This document shows positions 8,043 to 17,403 of a DNA stretch of 64,000 nt, piece by piece. Source of the stretch: Paenibacillus sp. EZ-K15 (GTDB lineage: Bacteria; Bacillota; Bacilli; Paenibacillales; Paenibacillaceae); contig NZ_PDHM01000021.1 in assembly GCF_002573715.1 (NCBI RefSeq), positions 506,061-570,060 on the forward strand, written 5' to 3'. A model generated the notes under the pieces. That model had not been told where the DNA came from. It searched no databases and worked only from the letters and a program-made list of their open reading frames with translations. The stretch's first letter is position 1. Every line of letters starts with the position of its first letter. Position numbers and translations under genes: made by a program.

Positions 8043-10691
8043 CTACTTCATCCCGTCAAAAAAGTCCAGCTCCGACCGCTCGTTCTCGAACGGGAACAGC
8101 TCCTTGCGGCCGAGCAGCAGCCCTTCGTCCTGGCGGGCGATCGGCAGCACGTGAAAGCCCCAGTGATTGTCATCCGCAAAGACGAAATACTTCGTCTCTC
8201 CGTTCACGATAGAGTCGGTATCGTCCTGCGGAATTTTATCCTGATAGACCGCTTGGATATCCTCGTATTTCACGGACTCATAGTCCTTGATCCGGTTATG
8301 GTACACATAGCTGTGCCGCAGCATGCCGTCCGATCCCCGCAGGAGGAACTCCACCTCCTGTGTGTGGTAAGGCCGGGAGATGAAGCCCAGCACCCGGTTC
8401 GTCCGTTCCAGGCTGGAGATTAGCTCCAGCTCGCGGCGGTCATGGGTGTATGCGCTGACCGAATACGGGATGACAGCGGCATGATTCGTAATGCTCGTCT
8501 CGATGACGCCGGCCTTCCGGGCGTTCAGATAGCGGATCGCTCCGCGCAGGCAGGCCAGCTTCAACTCGGGAACACGGCCTTCGACGGGTTTTTGCCGGAA
8601 TTCGATGCTCCGTCCCGGTACAAACTCCTTCAGCGCCTCGCGAAACACCTCGATCCGGCAGGATTGCCCTGTCAGCTTAATAATCGAATACTCGCCCAGC
8701 ACGCCGTCCTGGTAGAATCCATCCAGAAATTTGCGCAGCACCTCGTAGATATCCCCTTTGATCAGCTGGGTAATTTCCTTGATATTGAACACAACATTCG
8801 GAATTTCATATTCATCCTTCAATTCACCGCCCCGCAGTACCGACAGGAACCATCGCTCCATCGTGGTTATCTGCAAATCATTATCCCGGCTGTCGTCCTC
8901 CTCTGCGTCGAAGCGGTTCCTCAGGATTCCGGTCTTGCGGAAAAACTGTTCCTTCATGCCCTCGGCAATCTCCCACAAGAAATAAAAATTGCCGCGAACC
9001 CGGTAATACTCGTCCCGCGAGCGATTCTCATACTTTGCAAAGGCTGTCGGAATCATCGCCTCCGCCTCACGATAACGTCGCTCCAGTTCGGTATACACCG
9101 CGGACACACCGTTCTCATCCACTTCGCGGAACAAGTCGTTTGCCGGAATATCGATCAAATCATCGATATCCGTCACTCTGCGCCGCCCGCTTGTGTAATA
9201 ATCGGCGAATACGATTTTCATAAACTGCATAATGCGATATGTAATGTTGTTGCCGCCAAAATGCGTATCCCCGTTCTCATACGTCGCATCCATCACGATG
9301 CGGTAGGACATATGCCCGTCCTCGACGCGGAAGCGGCAGGAAGATAAATCTGTCGTTCCGCCCCCGCAGTCGATCACGAGTGCTTTATACTCCGTCCCCT
9401 CCATGAATATATTCCGTTCCAGGCCGTCCGCAATTGTGTTGTACAGTACGGCCATCCCCTCATCCAGCGCCTCCTGCTGCTCAATTCGGTAATCCGGCAA
9501 AATCTCGGCGAACATTTTAAGGAACGGGGCCTTCATCTTGACGGGACTCGAGAAATGCAGGTTCTTGAACTTGCATTTGAATTGATGTTCCGCCATCTGG
9601 ATTACGTATTTCAAATACGCCTGGATGATATCCCGCCGCAGTATGGAAGCCGTATTTCCTTCGCTGTCCATAATCTCGACAGGCTGGTTATAGCTGTTCA
9701 CCCAGCGTTTAAGCCCCTGAAATACCGAGGCCCGGCTGCTGTAGCTGCTGCGGCGGATATTCAACAACGCCTCATGGCCGAACTGGTATTTTACCGCTGC
9801 CGGGTCAGAGCAATCGGCTACGCTGACCGCTGTAGGCAGCGCCTCGAGCCATTCCGTTCTTCGGTACGTCGGATCGGGGAACTTCACGAAATTCACTTCA
9901 TTGGAGCGAATATGACCGTTTAACACATCAAGACTGCTCGGAGACTGCGCGTACCCGTGGTATAAAAAAGCGCCGGCCGTCGTATTGGAAGTACCGAAAT
10001 CGATCGCCAGCACGGCATCCGTCTTTTGCAGCTCCCGTATGTCCAGCTCAGCCAGCGGAATTTTATAATATTGGATTTGAATGGGCGGCAGCACCTGCGC
10101 CTGGTAATACGCCTTATACACGTATTCCGAATCACGCTTGCGGAGGAACAACAGGCTGTACTGGCGATTGGACGTGCGCTGCCATTCCATGCTGCTGTCC
10201 GCCGCCAAATAAAAGCTGCCCGCCTCGCCCTCCTCTTTGCGCAAATTAAGAATGCCGCAGAGCTCCATCCGGTCGTTGACGAGCAGTACATTGGACTCCG
10301 CAAATACCGCAGGGGCCTTCACCTTATAGCCGTCGCTTTTATCGATGGCGATGTTTGGATAAATGACGATGCGGGCCGGAACACGAATGCCCCCGTCCCC
10401 TTGAAGCGATGCCTGCATGTATTTGCGCATCACCGTCTTTACGCGTTCGAAGCCGCCTTCGCCGAAAGGGCCGATGAACATCTCTTCGTCCGCGCCCAAA
10501 TACTTCAGGATGACGCGGATCATTTCTTCCCGGTCCAGCCGATGGCTAAGCCCCTCTACGAGCCGTTCCCGGTAGCAGATATTCCGCAGTTGGAAGGTGG
10601 TCATCTCCGTAAGCTCATCCTGCGTATATCGAACCTTCCCGCGCACCCGCTGTTGGCTGGTGGAATCCGTGTACAGTTTATAGCCCTTCAT
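8043..10691 (-). CDS. Hsp70-like ATPase with large N-terminal extension
   Basis: An 882-aa protein. The actin/Hsp70 ATPase signatures are clear: VLAIDFGTSNTTAGAF at about 227-242 (phosphate 1) and ALVIDCGGGTTDLSS near 425 (phosphate 2). They start only after a 220-residue N-terminal extension whose first part (residues 27-66) forms a helical SAP-like motif and whose rest is beta-rich. The usual peptide-binding domain of DnaK is not evident. With the J-protein encoded in the same operon it forms a dedicated chaperone pair. It may fold, dock or recycle sheath or baseplate parts; that role is inference. The start has GGAGGAGG upstream. Confidence 0.8.
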   Translation of the reverse strand: MKGYKLYTDSTSQQRVRGKVRYTQDELTEMTTFQLRNICYRERLVEGLSHRLDREEMIRVILKYLGADEEMFIGPFGEGGFERVKTVMRKYMQASLQGDGGIRVPARIVIYPNIAIDKSDGYKVKAPAVFAESNVLLVNDRMELCGILNLRKEEGEAGSFYLAADSSMEWQRTSNRQYSLLFLRKRDSEYVYKAYYQAQVLPPIQIQYYKIPLAELDIRELQKTDAVLAIDFGTSNTTAGAFLYHGYAQSPSSLDVLNGHIRSNEVNFVKFPDPTYRRTEWLEALPTAVSVADCSDPAAVKYQFGHEALLNIRRSSYSSRASVFQGLKRWVNSYNQPVEIMDSEGNTASILRRDIIQAYLKYVIQMAEHQFKCKFKNLHFSSPVKMKAPFLKMFAEILPDYRIEQQEALDEGMAVLYNTIADGLERNIFMEGTEYKALVIDCGGGTTDLSSCRFRVEDGHMSYRIVMDATYENGDTHFGGNNITYRIMQFMKIVFADYYTSGRRRVTDIDDLIDIPANDLFREVDENGVSAVYTELERRYREAEAMIPTAFAKYENRSRDEYYRVRGNFYFLWEIAEGMKEQFFRKTGILRNRFDAEEDDSRDNDLQITTMERWFLSVLRGGELKDEYEIPNVVFNIKEITQLIKGDIYEVLRKFLDGFYQDGVLGEYSIIKLTGQSCRIEVFREALKEFVPGRSIEFRQKPVEGRVPELKLACLRGAIRYLNARKAGVIETSITNHAAVIPYSVSAYTHDRRELELISSLERTNRVLGFISRPYHTQEVEFLLRGSDGMLRHSYVYHNRIKDYESVKYEDIQAVYQDKIPQDDTDSIVNGETKYFVFADDNHWGFHVLPIARQDEGLLLGRKELFPFENERSELDFFDGMK

Positions 10692-10760
10692 GCTTGATCA
10701 ATTCCTCCTCCAAAATGGTTAGGGGCATCCTTAAAACATACCTGTTCAAAAAGTCAAATT

Positions 10761-10799
10761 TTCAGCACCGAGAAGGTTGAGTGAAGTCAGGACTGAGGA
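10761..10799 (-). repeat. Solitary partial copy of the interspersed repeat
   Basis: About 39 bases nearly match the first part of the two tandem repeats at 18.0-18.3 kb (TTCAGCACCGAGAAGGTTGA and the following GACTGAGGA). It lies between the Hsp70-like gene and the preceding gene, in the same orientation. The hairpin half of the repeat is missing, so it is a truncated copy. Confidence 0.75.
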
Positions 10800-10810
10800 A
10801 CTACCTCTCT

Positions 10811-11509
10811 CTAATACATGGCGATGCGATCTTGGATCATCGTATCCGCGGCATCGATAATCCCTACATGGCAATCCCAATACACCTCGGTGCGGTAGCG
10901 AACCGGGAGGAACAGCTCCATCAGCAGCTCCAGCTTCCGGCCGGCGAGCTCCGTCTTCTTCTGACCGATGTAGAACAGCATCTCATCCTTCTCCTCGCTG
11001 TTGACATAAATCGTCGAGCGGCGAAACATTCTGCTTACCGTGCTTCGAAGCAGATTCAGCGTCTCTCCCGTGTCATACATGCGGAGGATTGCGCAGGCGA
11101 TCCACTCCCGTTCATCCCGCTCGAACAGACCGATCCGCTCCTTTACCCGCTCGCCGAACGCCCCGGCTTCCAAATCCCGCAGGACGAATCGTATGTGATA
11201 TTCCCGCTTATTCATGCCCTGCATGAAGTCCAGCTCCGCCAGGAAATGTATCAGAATATCAAACAGCGTATGGCGGATCTCCTCATCTTCCGTCAAGTTG
11301 ATGTTCAGCAAATCGCGGAACACATCGGAGAATCGATAGAACGGGTTGACCTCCACCTCGACCTGCTCGCCCGCTGCGGCGTTTAAATCCTCTAAACTAA
11401 GCTCCATGTAAGGCGAGTACACCTTGGCCGGGAGGAAAGTAACATCCCGCTTATGAATTCCGGATTCCTGTGCCTGAACGAGCAAATCCCAAATGTAATT
11501 CAAGCCCAT
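10811..11509 (-). CDS. Possible baseplate component (232 aa)
   Basis: A 232-aa acidic, mostly helical protein with a beta-like C-terminal section (LFLPVRYRTEVYWDCHVGII). It overlaps the upstream gene by 10 bases and starts just after AAGGAG. I recognise no family. The segment VNPFYRFSDVFRDLL near residue 55 and the C-terminal pattern resemble phage wedge proteins in general feel, which makes a TssG/TssE-type role conceivable. This is a weak inference from position among sheath, tube and spike genes. Confidence 0.65.
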   Translation of the reverse strand: MGLNYIWDLLVQAQESGIHKRDVTFLPAKVYSPYMELSLEDLNAAAGEQVEVEVNPFYRFSDVFRDLLNINLTEDEEIRHTLFDILIHFLAELDFMQGMNKREYHIRFVLRDLEAGAFGERVKERIGLFERDEREWIACAILRMYDTGETLNLLRSTVSRMFRRSTIYVNSEEKDEMLFYIGQKKTELAGRKLELLMELFLPVRYRTEVYWDCHVGIIDAADTMIQDRIAMY

Positions 11510-12786
11510 TCTCCTTCACAGCGATATTCGGGGAACGACATCTGGACTTGGGACACCAAAAAGCTCATCATATCCTCGGCTAAATAACCCAACTCCTTGC
11601 CGGATTCCCGGTAGATGAATTTCAGGCACATCCGCCATTTTCCGTTATCCACCCGAACTTCATCCGTAATGAACCGGTTCAACTCATAGGTCAGCGCGTT
11701 ATTGGCGGAAGGGGGCCGAATCTCCACATCCACGAGCTCCAGCCATTCCGATACGGCAAAAGAATGGATAATCCGCACAATCTCGCCCTTGGAGCGAACG
11801 ACCTGTCCTTGACTGCGGCCATAATTGCTGATGAAATCGTCCCGCTGCCGGTTCGACATCAGTGCGTAACTCAGCTTGCCCATGCCTGTACTAACCGGCT
11901 CCACCACCATCAATACCTGCCAGGAATCGGATTTATCACGCGTCGATACAACGGTCAGTTCCTCCGGCGAACGCTTGATGTAACGAATGCTGTCGTCATT
12001 GGTGTCGACCAGATAGCCATGCTGCAGCCCGCTTTTGCGCAGTGGCAGCACATGCTCGAAATTCACGCGATCAGCCGCCGGAACCGGGAAGCCTCCCGTC
12101 TTCAGTTCCAGGCGCTGAATGTTCCAGAGTGGAACTAGATCCGTTCTTTTATATGCTTCGTATTCCTCCAGATGAACGGTGATCTCCTGAACTTCCTCTT
12201 CTACCGCCAGCTGTACGTCCCCCCCGATCAATACGACGTTCACGAATTTGTAAGCGTAAGGATGATTGATCGTTTTCCAAGGCAGGCCATTGCTTAGAAA
12301 AACATGATACAGCTTCTCGATTTCTCGTATGTATGCGGTATTTCGCTCCAGCTTGACTTGAATGACATGACGGCCTATATTCGTAACCAGCTCTCCGCGA
12401 AATGTCCGGTCACTGTAGAGCAGATCCTGAATCATTGGGTATTTGCATTCCAGAAACAAGGAAAATAACGGCTGCTCCTCTCCTTCGTTTAGACGGGCAA
12501 CCAAATGATGCAGATCAATCCTGCGCGGCTCCGTATCCTCTGTAATCATCGGGAACAAATACTCGTGCAGGGGGTCCCATTCCTCACGGCGGCACATCCC
12601 CACATACACATCGTATTTGCTGTCCTGATTGCCGACCTCCTCGAATACTCGCCGCTCAATCTGGCGGTTCAGCTCCTCCTGGTATTCGACCAGGCCGAGG
12701 AACACGCCGCTCATCAGATTGCGAAGCAGCCGGCGCTGCTGCAAATCCTCCATTTTACTAAGCCGATCCATCACGATATCCTTCAT
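11500..12786 (-). CDS. Possible baseplate wedge protein (428 aa)
   Basis: A 428-aa soluble protein with an N-terminal helical segment (YQEELNRQIERRVFEEV at about 34-50) and a long mixed alpha/beta body. TssF proteins begin with a similar YYxxEL-type helix, so a wedge role is a reasonable hypothesis, but the length is shorter than TssF and no further signature is obvious. It overlaps the phosphatase-like gene upstream by four bases (ATGA) and the 232-aa gene downstream by 10, so the pair is tightly coupled and probably acts as a complex. Confidence 0.65.
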   Translation of the reverse strand: MKDIVMDRLSKMEDLQQRRLLRNLMSGVFLGLVEYQEELNRQIERRVFEEVGNQDSKYDVYVGMCRREEWDPLHEYLFPMITEDTEPRRIDLHHLVARLNEGEEQPLFSLFLECKYPMIQDLLYSDRTFRGELVTNIGRHVIQVKLERNTAYIREIEKLYHVFLSNGLPWKTINHPYAYKFVNVVLIGGDVQLAVEEEVQEITVHLEEYEAYKRTDLVPLWNIQRLELKTGGFPVPAADRVNFEHVLPLRKSGLQHGYLVDTNDDSIRYIKRSPEELTVVSTRDKSDSWQVLMVVEPVSTGMGKLSYALMSNRQRDDFISNYGRSQGQVVRSKGEIVRIIHSFAVSEWLELVDVEIRPPSANNALTYELNRFITDEVRVDNGKWRMCLKFIYRESGKELGYLAEDMMSFLVSQVQMSFPEYRCEGEWA

Positions 12787-14711
12787 GATCCCCCGCCTCC
12801 TTCCGGCGTAGCTGACCGATCCTGCCTGTCGCTCGTAGAACTTTCTGGGCTTGCTCCTGCCTCCTCAGATCCAGCGGTTGTACCCTGATTCACCGAACTT
12901 GGCCCTGATGAAGTTGATCCATCAGGCGAAGAAGTGCCTCCTGAAGCTTGATCCTCGCTTCCTTCATGTCTCGTGGCTCCGTCCATGCTCGATCCTGAAG
13001 CACCGCTCCACTCGAAAGCCCCGCCGGATCCATTGCTCCCGTTCGATCCGTTATTTCCACTTGAGCCATTCTGTCCGTTCATTCCATTCGAACCGTTCAT
13101 CCCGGACATGTCCGAAACGGGCCCCCCTCCCGCCGAGAGCGAAGCCGAATCCGATTGTCCCGCCGCAGGCACGATGGGATTGCGCTTCTCGTCGGCTTTG
13201 GCAATTTTCCGCTCCATCGCCAGCACCCGCTCCAGCTTGTCGATCTCCTGGTAGATTTCCTGGGCCAGCGTATAAGCCTCGATGGCGGCGTTATAATCCA
13301 ATGCGGCTAGGGCGCGGTCACCTTTTTTCTCCAAATTGTCGGCCTTAAGCGTTTTGGTCTCCCGATAAATGGTATTGATTTTCCCCTCGGCCTCTTCCAT
13401 CTTCGTCTCCAACTGCTTCTGACCGCTCGGATAATTCGCTTCAATCGCTGCCCTGTACGCCTTCTTGTATGTCTCCAGCGCACTGGTGTAATCCTGATTC
13501 TGGAAGTGGATATCGCCTTCCTTTATGACTTCCGTCAGCTTGGCGACCGCCTCACTTCGCTCGATTCGCGCCTGAATATCCTCTACCTTGAACGGCTTGT
13601 ACTTCTCAGCCTCACCCAGCGCTTTCGTATAGCTGTCCAGTGCCATATCGAAGCTGCCGTCCTTCACGTATTCGTCGCCGTCCGTCAATGCTTGGGCCAC
13701 GCGCTGCTTGTTGCGAAGCAGTTGAAAATGCAGTTTGTCTTTCAGCTTGCTGGCCGCGTTCTTCGCTTCACTGTAAGCCTTAAGCGCCTTCGGGTAATCG
13801 CTGGCGGATGCGTATTCGTCACCCTCCTGCTCAAACTCGGTCATCTGCACAACCGTCTCGGCCAGTTTAGCCGCCTGCCTAGCCTTCGCATACCAGATGC
13901 CTCCCCCGGCGATCACCATGGTGAGCAGCAGTATTGCGATGCGTATGATCCATTTCTTCCGGTTTTTGGGCTTCTCGGTAAACGTCTTGTTAGCGTAAAC
14001 AGCGGCTGCAGTATAATTGTTCACCGTCTGCTGCTGCTTGCTGAGGACAATGTCCTCCAGCGTATCCGTCAAGCTGTCGGGATCACTCGATTCCGCCAGT
14101 GCATCGAGCATTTCCGGCAGCTCGACCTCTTCCCAAATTCCCGGTGTGCACAGAAGAAGCACATCTCCATCCGAAAGCGGAGTTTTATTTGAAATATAGG
14201 GTTCAAAACGATCTGGCCGCCCCATATAACTCAACAAATTCCCTCGCTCCTCATGGCCGGAAAATCCTTCCTCGGACACCCTTCCGTCCTCCAGAAGCAA
14301 CTGCGCCAGGCTCTGATCTTTGGAACGCAAATTCAGCCGACCGCCGCGAAAATGGTATAATCGCGCATGACCACAGGTCGCCCACACCATCCGCGTATAA
14401 TTCGTCACGACAACGAGCACGCTGGCTTTAAGCCGGACTCTGCGGCTTTCAAACTTCAACCACTCATGAGCTGTCTCCAAATCCTGCCGGATTTTTCTCC
14501 GTGACAAGGATGGCTTCTCCATAAAATTCTCCAGGATGACACTGACCGCCATTTTCGCGCTATGTGCCTCTCGATCCGTATCGAGACCATCCGCAATGAC
14601 GTAGCAAGCCATGTCCTCGAGCTCCACGAAGGCAAAATAATCTCTGTTGTCGATATACGAACCCGCTTCGGAGACAAATGCGGTCTTGAAATCGCTGTTC
14701 TCCTTTCTCAT
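12783..14711 (-). CDS. Degenerate PP2C (pseudophosphatase) with membrane anchor and repeats
   Basis: A 642-aa protein: a PP2C-like domain (1-240), a membrane segment (254-275), TPR-like repeats (about 285-490), and a Ser/Gly/Asn-rich tail (510-642). The first metal-site residues remain (D24, ADG at 40-42). Others are lost: the GDS motif reads GHA (114-116), SDG reads TPG (189-191), and the final DN-T motif reads NNYT (231-234). It is therefore probably inactive as a phosphatase and acts as a binding or scaffold protein. It is followed by the wedge candidate with a four-base overlap and preceded by an intact PP2C. The repeats and tail would lie on the other side of the membrane. Confidence 0.8.
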   Translation of the reverse strand: MRKENSDFKTAFVSEAGSYIDNRDYFAFVELEDMACYVIADGLDTDREAHSAKMAVSVILENFMEKPSLSRRKIRQDLETAHEWLKFESRRVRLKASVLVVVTNYTRMVWATCGHARLYHFRGGRLNLRSKDQSLAQLLLEDGRVSEEGFSGHEERGNLLSYMGRPDRFEPYISNKTPLSDGDVLLLCTPGIWEEVELPEMLDALAESSDPDSLTDTLEDIVLSKQQQTVNNYTAAAVYANKTFTEKPKNRKKWIIRIAILLLTMVIAGGGIWYAKARQAAKLAETVVQMTEFEQEGDEYASASDYPKALKAYSEAKNAASKLKDKLHFQLLRNKQRVAQALTDGDEYVKDGSFDMALDSYTKALGEAEKYKPFKVEDIQARIERSEAVAKLTEVIKEGDIHFQNQDYTSALETYKKAYRAAIEANYPSGQKQLETKMEEAEGKINTIYRETKTLKADNLEKKGDRALAALDYNAAIEAYTLAQEIYQEIDKLERVLAMERKIAKADEKRNPIVPAAGQSDSASLSAGGGPVSDMSGMNGSNGMNGQNGSSGNNGSNGSNGSGGAFEWSGASGSSMDGATRHEGSEDQASGGTSSPDGSTSSGPSSVNQGTTAGSEEAGASPESSTSDRQDRSATPEGGGGS

Positions 14712-14755
14712 GTGTCCCTCCGTTTCCCCCGTCCTGCTGCGAGAATAATGATGTG

Positions 14756-15649
14756 TTAATCCATTTGCAAAATAATGACCGTTGCATTGTCCTGATGCTT
14801 GTAGCTCTTGCGCTCAATCAAGCTGATCATCTCTTCCGCGGCATCCTGCGGCGGCAATCCCTGCATCAATATCTGCTCCATCTCTACCTCGGTCAGCGCA
14901 TCATAAACCCCGTCACTGCACAGAATGATCGTGTCATTTGCTTGCAAGGAGACCGGGTCGCCAACCTCCATGCTTTTAAAACCGCCATATCCCAAATAGT
15001 TAACCAGCTGGTTGCGATTCGGATTCTCCTTGGCTTCCTCCTTGCTGATTTCGCCGGATAGATACTTTTCCTCCAGCACCGTCTCCAGGGTATGCTTGGA
15101 ATTGATCGGAATAAATTCTCCATCCCTAAACAGAATAATCATGCTGTCTCCAACCGCACCCCAATGTAGTAACCCTCCGGACACAATGCCCACGACGAGC
15201 GTCGTTCCTCCGGTTGCTCCGCCAAGCTGCTCCAGAATTGCCCGGTTGCTGGTCAGTGCCGCTTTGTGAAAATACTCGGGAATATCCGCTGGATCATCCA
15301 CCTTCAGATACTCTCTCGAGAACATCGTAACGGCCAGCGTACTGGCCATTCGTCCATGCGACAACCCGCTAATGCCGTCGGCTATCACAGCCATCGTACC
15401 GATTTTCGTTGTCGAGCTTGAGAAGTAATCATCCTGCTCTTCCCGCTTGCCGATCGTCTGGGCATTCCCAATTTTGTTCGTTTCAATAATGTCTGGAATA
15501 TACAGAAGTTCGCTATTCTCGAGCGTAGTTTCTACAGCGGGGCTCGTACGCAGCTTTTGCCGCATAACAAGCAATACGGCGACGGCGATCAGTGCAGCCG
15601 CAACGATTCCGTACGATTCGAAAAAAGTCCAATCCTCCATCGTTACCAT
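14756..15649 (-). CDS. Membrane-anchored PP2C Ser/Thr phosphatase
   Basis: A 297-aa PP2C-family phosphatase with one N-terminal membrane helix (about 13-30). All metal-binding motifs are present: REEQDDYF, IADGISG, GAVGDS, LCSDGVYD and QDNATVIIL. It should remove phosphate from Ser/Thr on proteins marked by the kinase encoded at the other end of the locus, as PppA opposes PpkA in Gram-negative T6SS. It sits between the FHA genes and the degenerate PP2C, an order that suggests a signalling module inside the injection operon. Confidence 0.88.
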   Translation of the reverse strand: MVTMEDWTFFESYGIVAAALIAVAVLLVMRQKLRTSPAVETTLENSELLYIPDIIETNKIGNAQTIGKREEQDDYFSSSTTKIGTMAVIADGISGLSHGRMASTLAVTMFSREYLKVDDPADIPEYFHKAALTSNRAILEQLGGATGGTTLVVGIVSGGLLHWGAVGDSMIILFRDGEFIPINSKHTLETVLEEKYLSGEISKEEAKENPNRNQLVNYLGYGGFKSMEVGDPVSLQANDTIILCSDGVYDALTEVEMEQILMQGLPPQDAAEEMISLIERKSYKHQDNATVIILQMD

Positions 15650-15655
15650 CCGTTC

Positions 15656-16174
15656 TTAACTGTTATCCCACTCAAAATGTGGTCCGCATAAAGGCACAAA
15701 TACAAATTTACTGCGCCCGAGCTGGATTAAATCATAGGCGTTAAGCTCAGCCGGCGTGTATACCGCTTCGTTGTTGTGATAAGCAAGCCCTGAGGCATCG
15801 CCCGGCAGCAAATAAAAATTTCGCTTCTTCGGATCGTAGACGATCACGGCATGATTCCGTCTGGACACCGCGTTATCCCCGATAAGCCGAATCTGCATTT
15901 CCTCCGCGCGGCCGATGAAATTTTTCTCAGCCATAATACGGTAATCCTGTCCCATCTGCGGGCCCTCGACACATACCAACCAGCCGGTTACCGGCTGAAT
16001 TCCCGTCGTCTCCCCCAGATAAGGCATCGTCTTCTCTTCCATATCCTCCGCGACCTGGGGTCTGCGTGATTCGTTCCGCGAAGGCTGCTCTAGCGTCGTA
16101 TTGCAATATGGACAAGTGTTGCCATGCTTTCTCGTACTGAACATGTGTCCATTCAGGCATCTCGTCAAGCTCAT
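15656..16174 (-). CDS. Zinc-ribbon and FHA domain protein
   Basis: A 172-aa protein with an N-terminal zinc-ribbon-like knuckle (C6, H10, C21-P-Y-C24) and a C-terminal FHA domain (about 65-165) with the usual IGR and SRRNHA motifs. FHA domains bind phosphothreonine, so this is a likely reader of the locus kinase, comparable with Fha1/TagH. No membrane segment is present. The gene ends seven bases before the PP2C gene starts and is part of the same transcript. Confidence 0.85.
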   Translation of the reverse strand: MSLTRCLNGHMFSTRKHGNTCPYCNTTLEQPSRNESRRPQVAEDMEEKTMPYLGETTGIQPVTGWLVCVEGPQMGQDYRIMAEKNFIGRAEEMQIRLIGDNAVSRRNHAVIVYDPKKRNFYLLPGDASGLAYHNNEAVYTPAELNAYDLIQLGRSKFVFVPLCGPHFEWDNS

Positions 16175-16215
16175 CTTCGATTCAATCCCCCATTTGTAGG
16201 TAAGTGTGTTCTCCG

Positions 16216-16773
16216 TTATTTCACTAACAATCGCGTATTAGCAATAAAGATCATATCCCCTGTACCAATCTCTACAGGCTCTTCGACAACAAGCCGATTC
16301 GCCTCGCTGCGTCCTGCTTTACGAATACCTGTCCCGCTGTGGGAATCCGCATCTTCAATGAACCACTGATCGCCAACGCGATTCAGGACAGCATGCTCGG
16401 AGCTGACAAGCGACGCATACTCGCAGTCCGATAAATCTATGTCAACCTCGCCGCGCTGCGTGTTTTTTCCGATCAGGACTGAGGTCTCTCCCTTGACGTA
16501 CCATTCCTTCACGCGCTCTCCGTCATCATCGAGCAGCACGATCTTCGCGACCGCTTCCCTCTCTACCTGTGGCTTATCATTGGAACGACCACCGGTCCAA
16601 ATCAACACGCTGGCAATCACGGCCGATACCGCGACGATGGACATTTGCAATGTATAATGCAAAGGACGGAGCAGGGCATACAGCACCATACCGGCTAATA
16701 TTCCGTATATCAACAGATCAATTAGTGTAATCCATTTGTGGTTCTCCGGCTTCAAGTGGCTCCCCCCCGTCAA
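16216..16773 (-). CDS. Membrane FHA domain protein
   Basis: A 185-aa protein with two hydrophobic segments near the N-terminus (about 15-34 and 38-55) and a C-terminal FHA domain (about 85-185) showing LIGKN, SSEHAVL and DADSHSGTG. It would present a phosphothreonine-binding domain on the cytosolic face of the membrane. Together with the soluble FHA protein it could couple threonine phosphorylation to machine assembly at the membrane. Confidence 0.83.
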   Translation of the reverse strand: MTGGSHLKPENHKWITLIDLLIYGILAGMVLYALLRPLHYTLQMSIVAVSAVIASVLIWTGGRSNDKPQVEREAVAKIVLLDDDGERVKEWYVKGETSVLIGKNTQRGEVDIDLSDCEYASLVSSEHAVLNRVGDQWFIEDADSHSGTGIRKAGRSEANRLVVEEPVEIGTGDMIFIANTRLLVK

Positions 16774-16792
16774 TGTATGTAGGCAATATCAG

Positions 16793-17338
16793 TTATTTTT
16801 TATAGCCAAAAAATTGATTAAACATCGCTGAAGTATCCAGCGGATTCTTATTGTTTGCTTCCTTATCCTGCGAATCTGACCGCCCCTTGGGCGACGACAT
16901 GCCAAAAAACTGCTCAAATTGCTTGTGTATCTCAGCCGGATCAAAGCCTTCCGACTCCACCTTCGCCGACGATGTGCCAGACGATTTCCGTCCGCCCTGT
17001 CCTGCCTGCGACCTGCCATTTTGCTGCCCTGAGGATGGATTGGCACTAGCCTGCCTCTCGTCGTAAGCTGCTCGAAGCTGCTCATCGCTTAAGGTCTCGT
17101 AAGCCTCGACAATCAGCTTGAACTTGGCTTCCGCTTCTGCATTCCCGGGATTGACGTCCGGATGATAACGCTTGGCCAGCCTGCGATAGGCTTGCCGAAC
17201 CTCGGCGGTCGTGGACTGCCTAGAAACTCCGAGCTCTGTGTAGTAATCGGTACCATTCAACGCGTTTCCCCGCTTTCGCTTATGCCTTTTTTTCGCTTGA
17301 TCAAAGAGTGCCTGACTTGCTTTCGTGCTTTTTCCCAC
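16793..17338 (-). CDS. J-domain co-chaperone
   Basis: A 181-aa protein starting at GTG. The J domain spans about 31-95 with the HPD motif at 59-61, which activates Hsp70 ATPases. The rest is a low-complexity Gly/Ser/Gln linker with two similar short motifs, KQFEQFFGM and FNQFFGYKK, the second at the extreme C-terminus. It lacks the zinc and substrate domains of DnaJ, so it is a dedicated co-chaperone, most simply for the Hsp70-like protein of this operon. The paired QFFG motifs look like docking peptides. Confidence 0.87.
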   Translation of the reverse strand: MGKSTKASQALFDQAKKRHKRKRGNALNGTDYYTELGVSRQSTTAEVRQAYRRLAKRYHPDVNPGNAEAEAKFKLIVEAYETLSDEQLRAAYDERQASANPSSGQQNGRSQAGQGGRKSSGTSSAKVESEGFDPAEIHKQFEQFFGMSSPKGRSDSQDKEANNKNPLDTSAMFNQFFGYKK

Positions 17339-17403
17339 TATGGGCAGGTTGTCACTCCTGCAGCCTTTCTTATCTCAAGCGGGCGTTCGCACAAGGTATA
17401 GTA

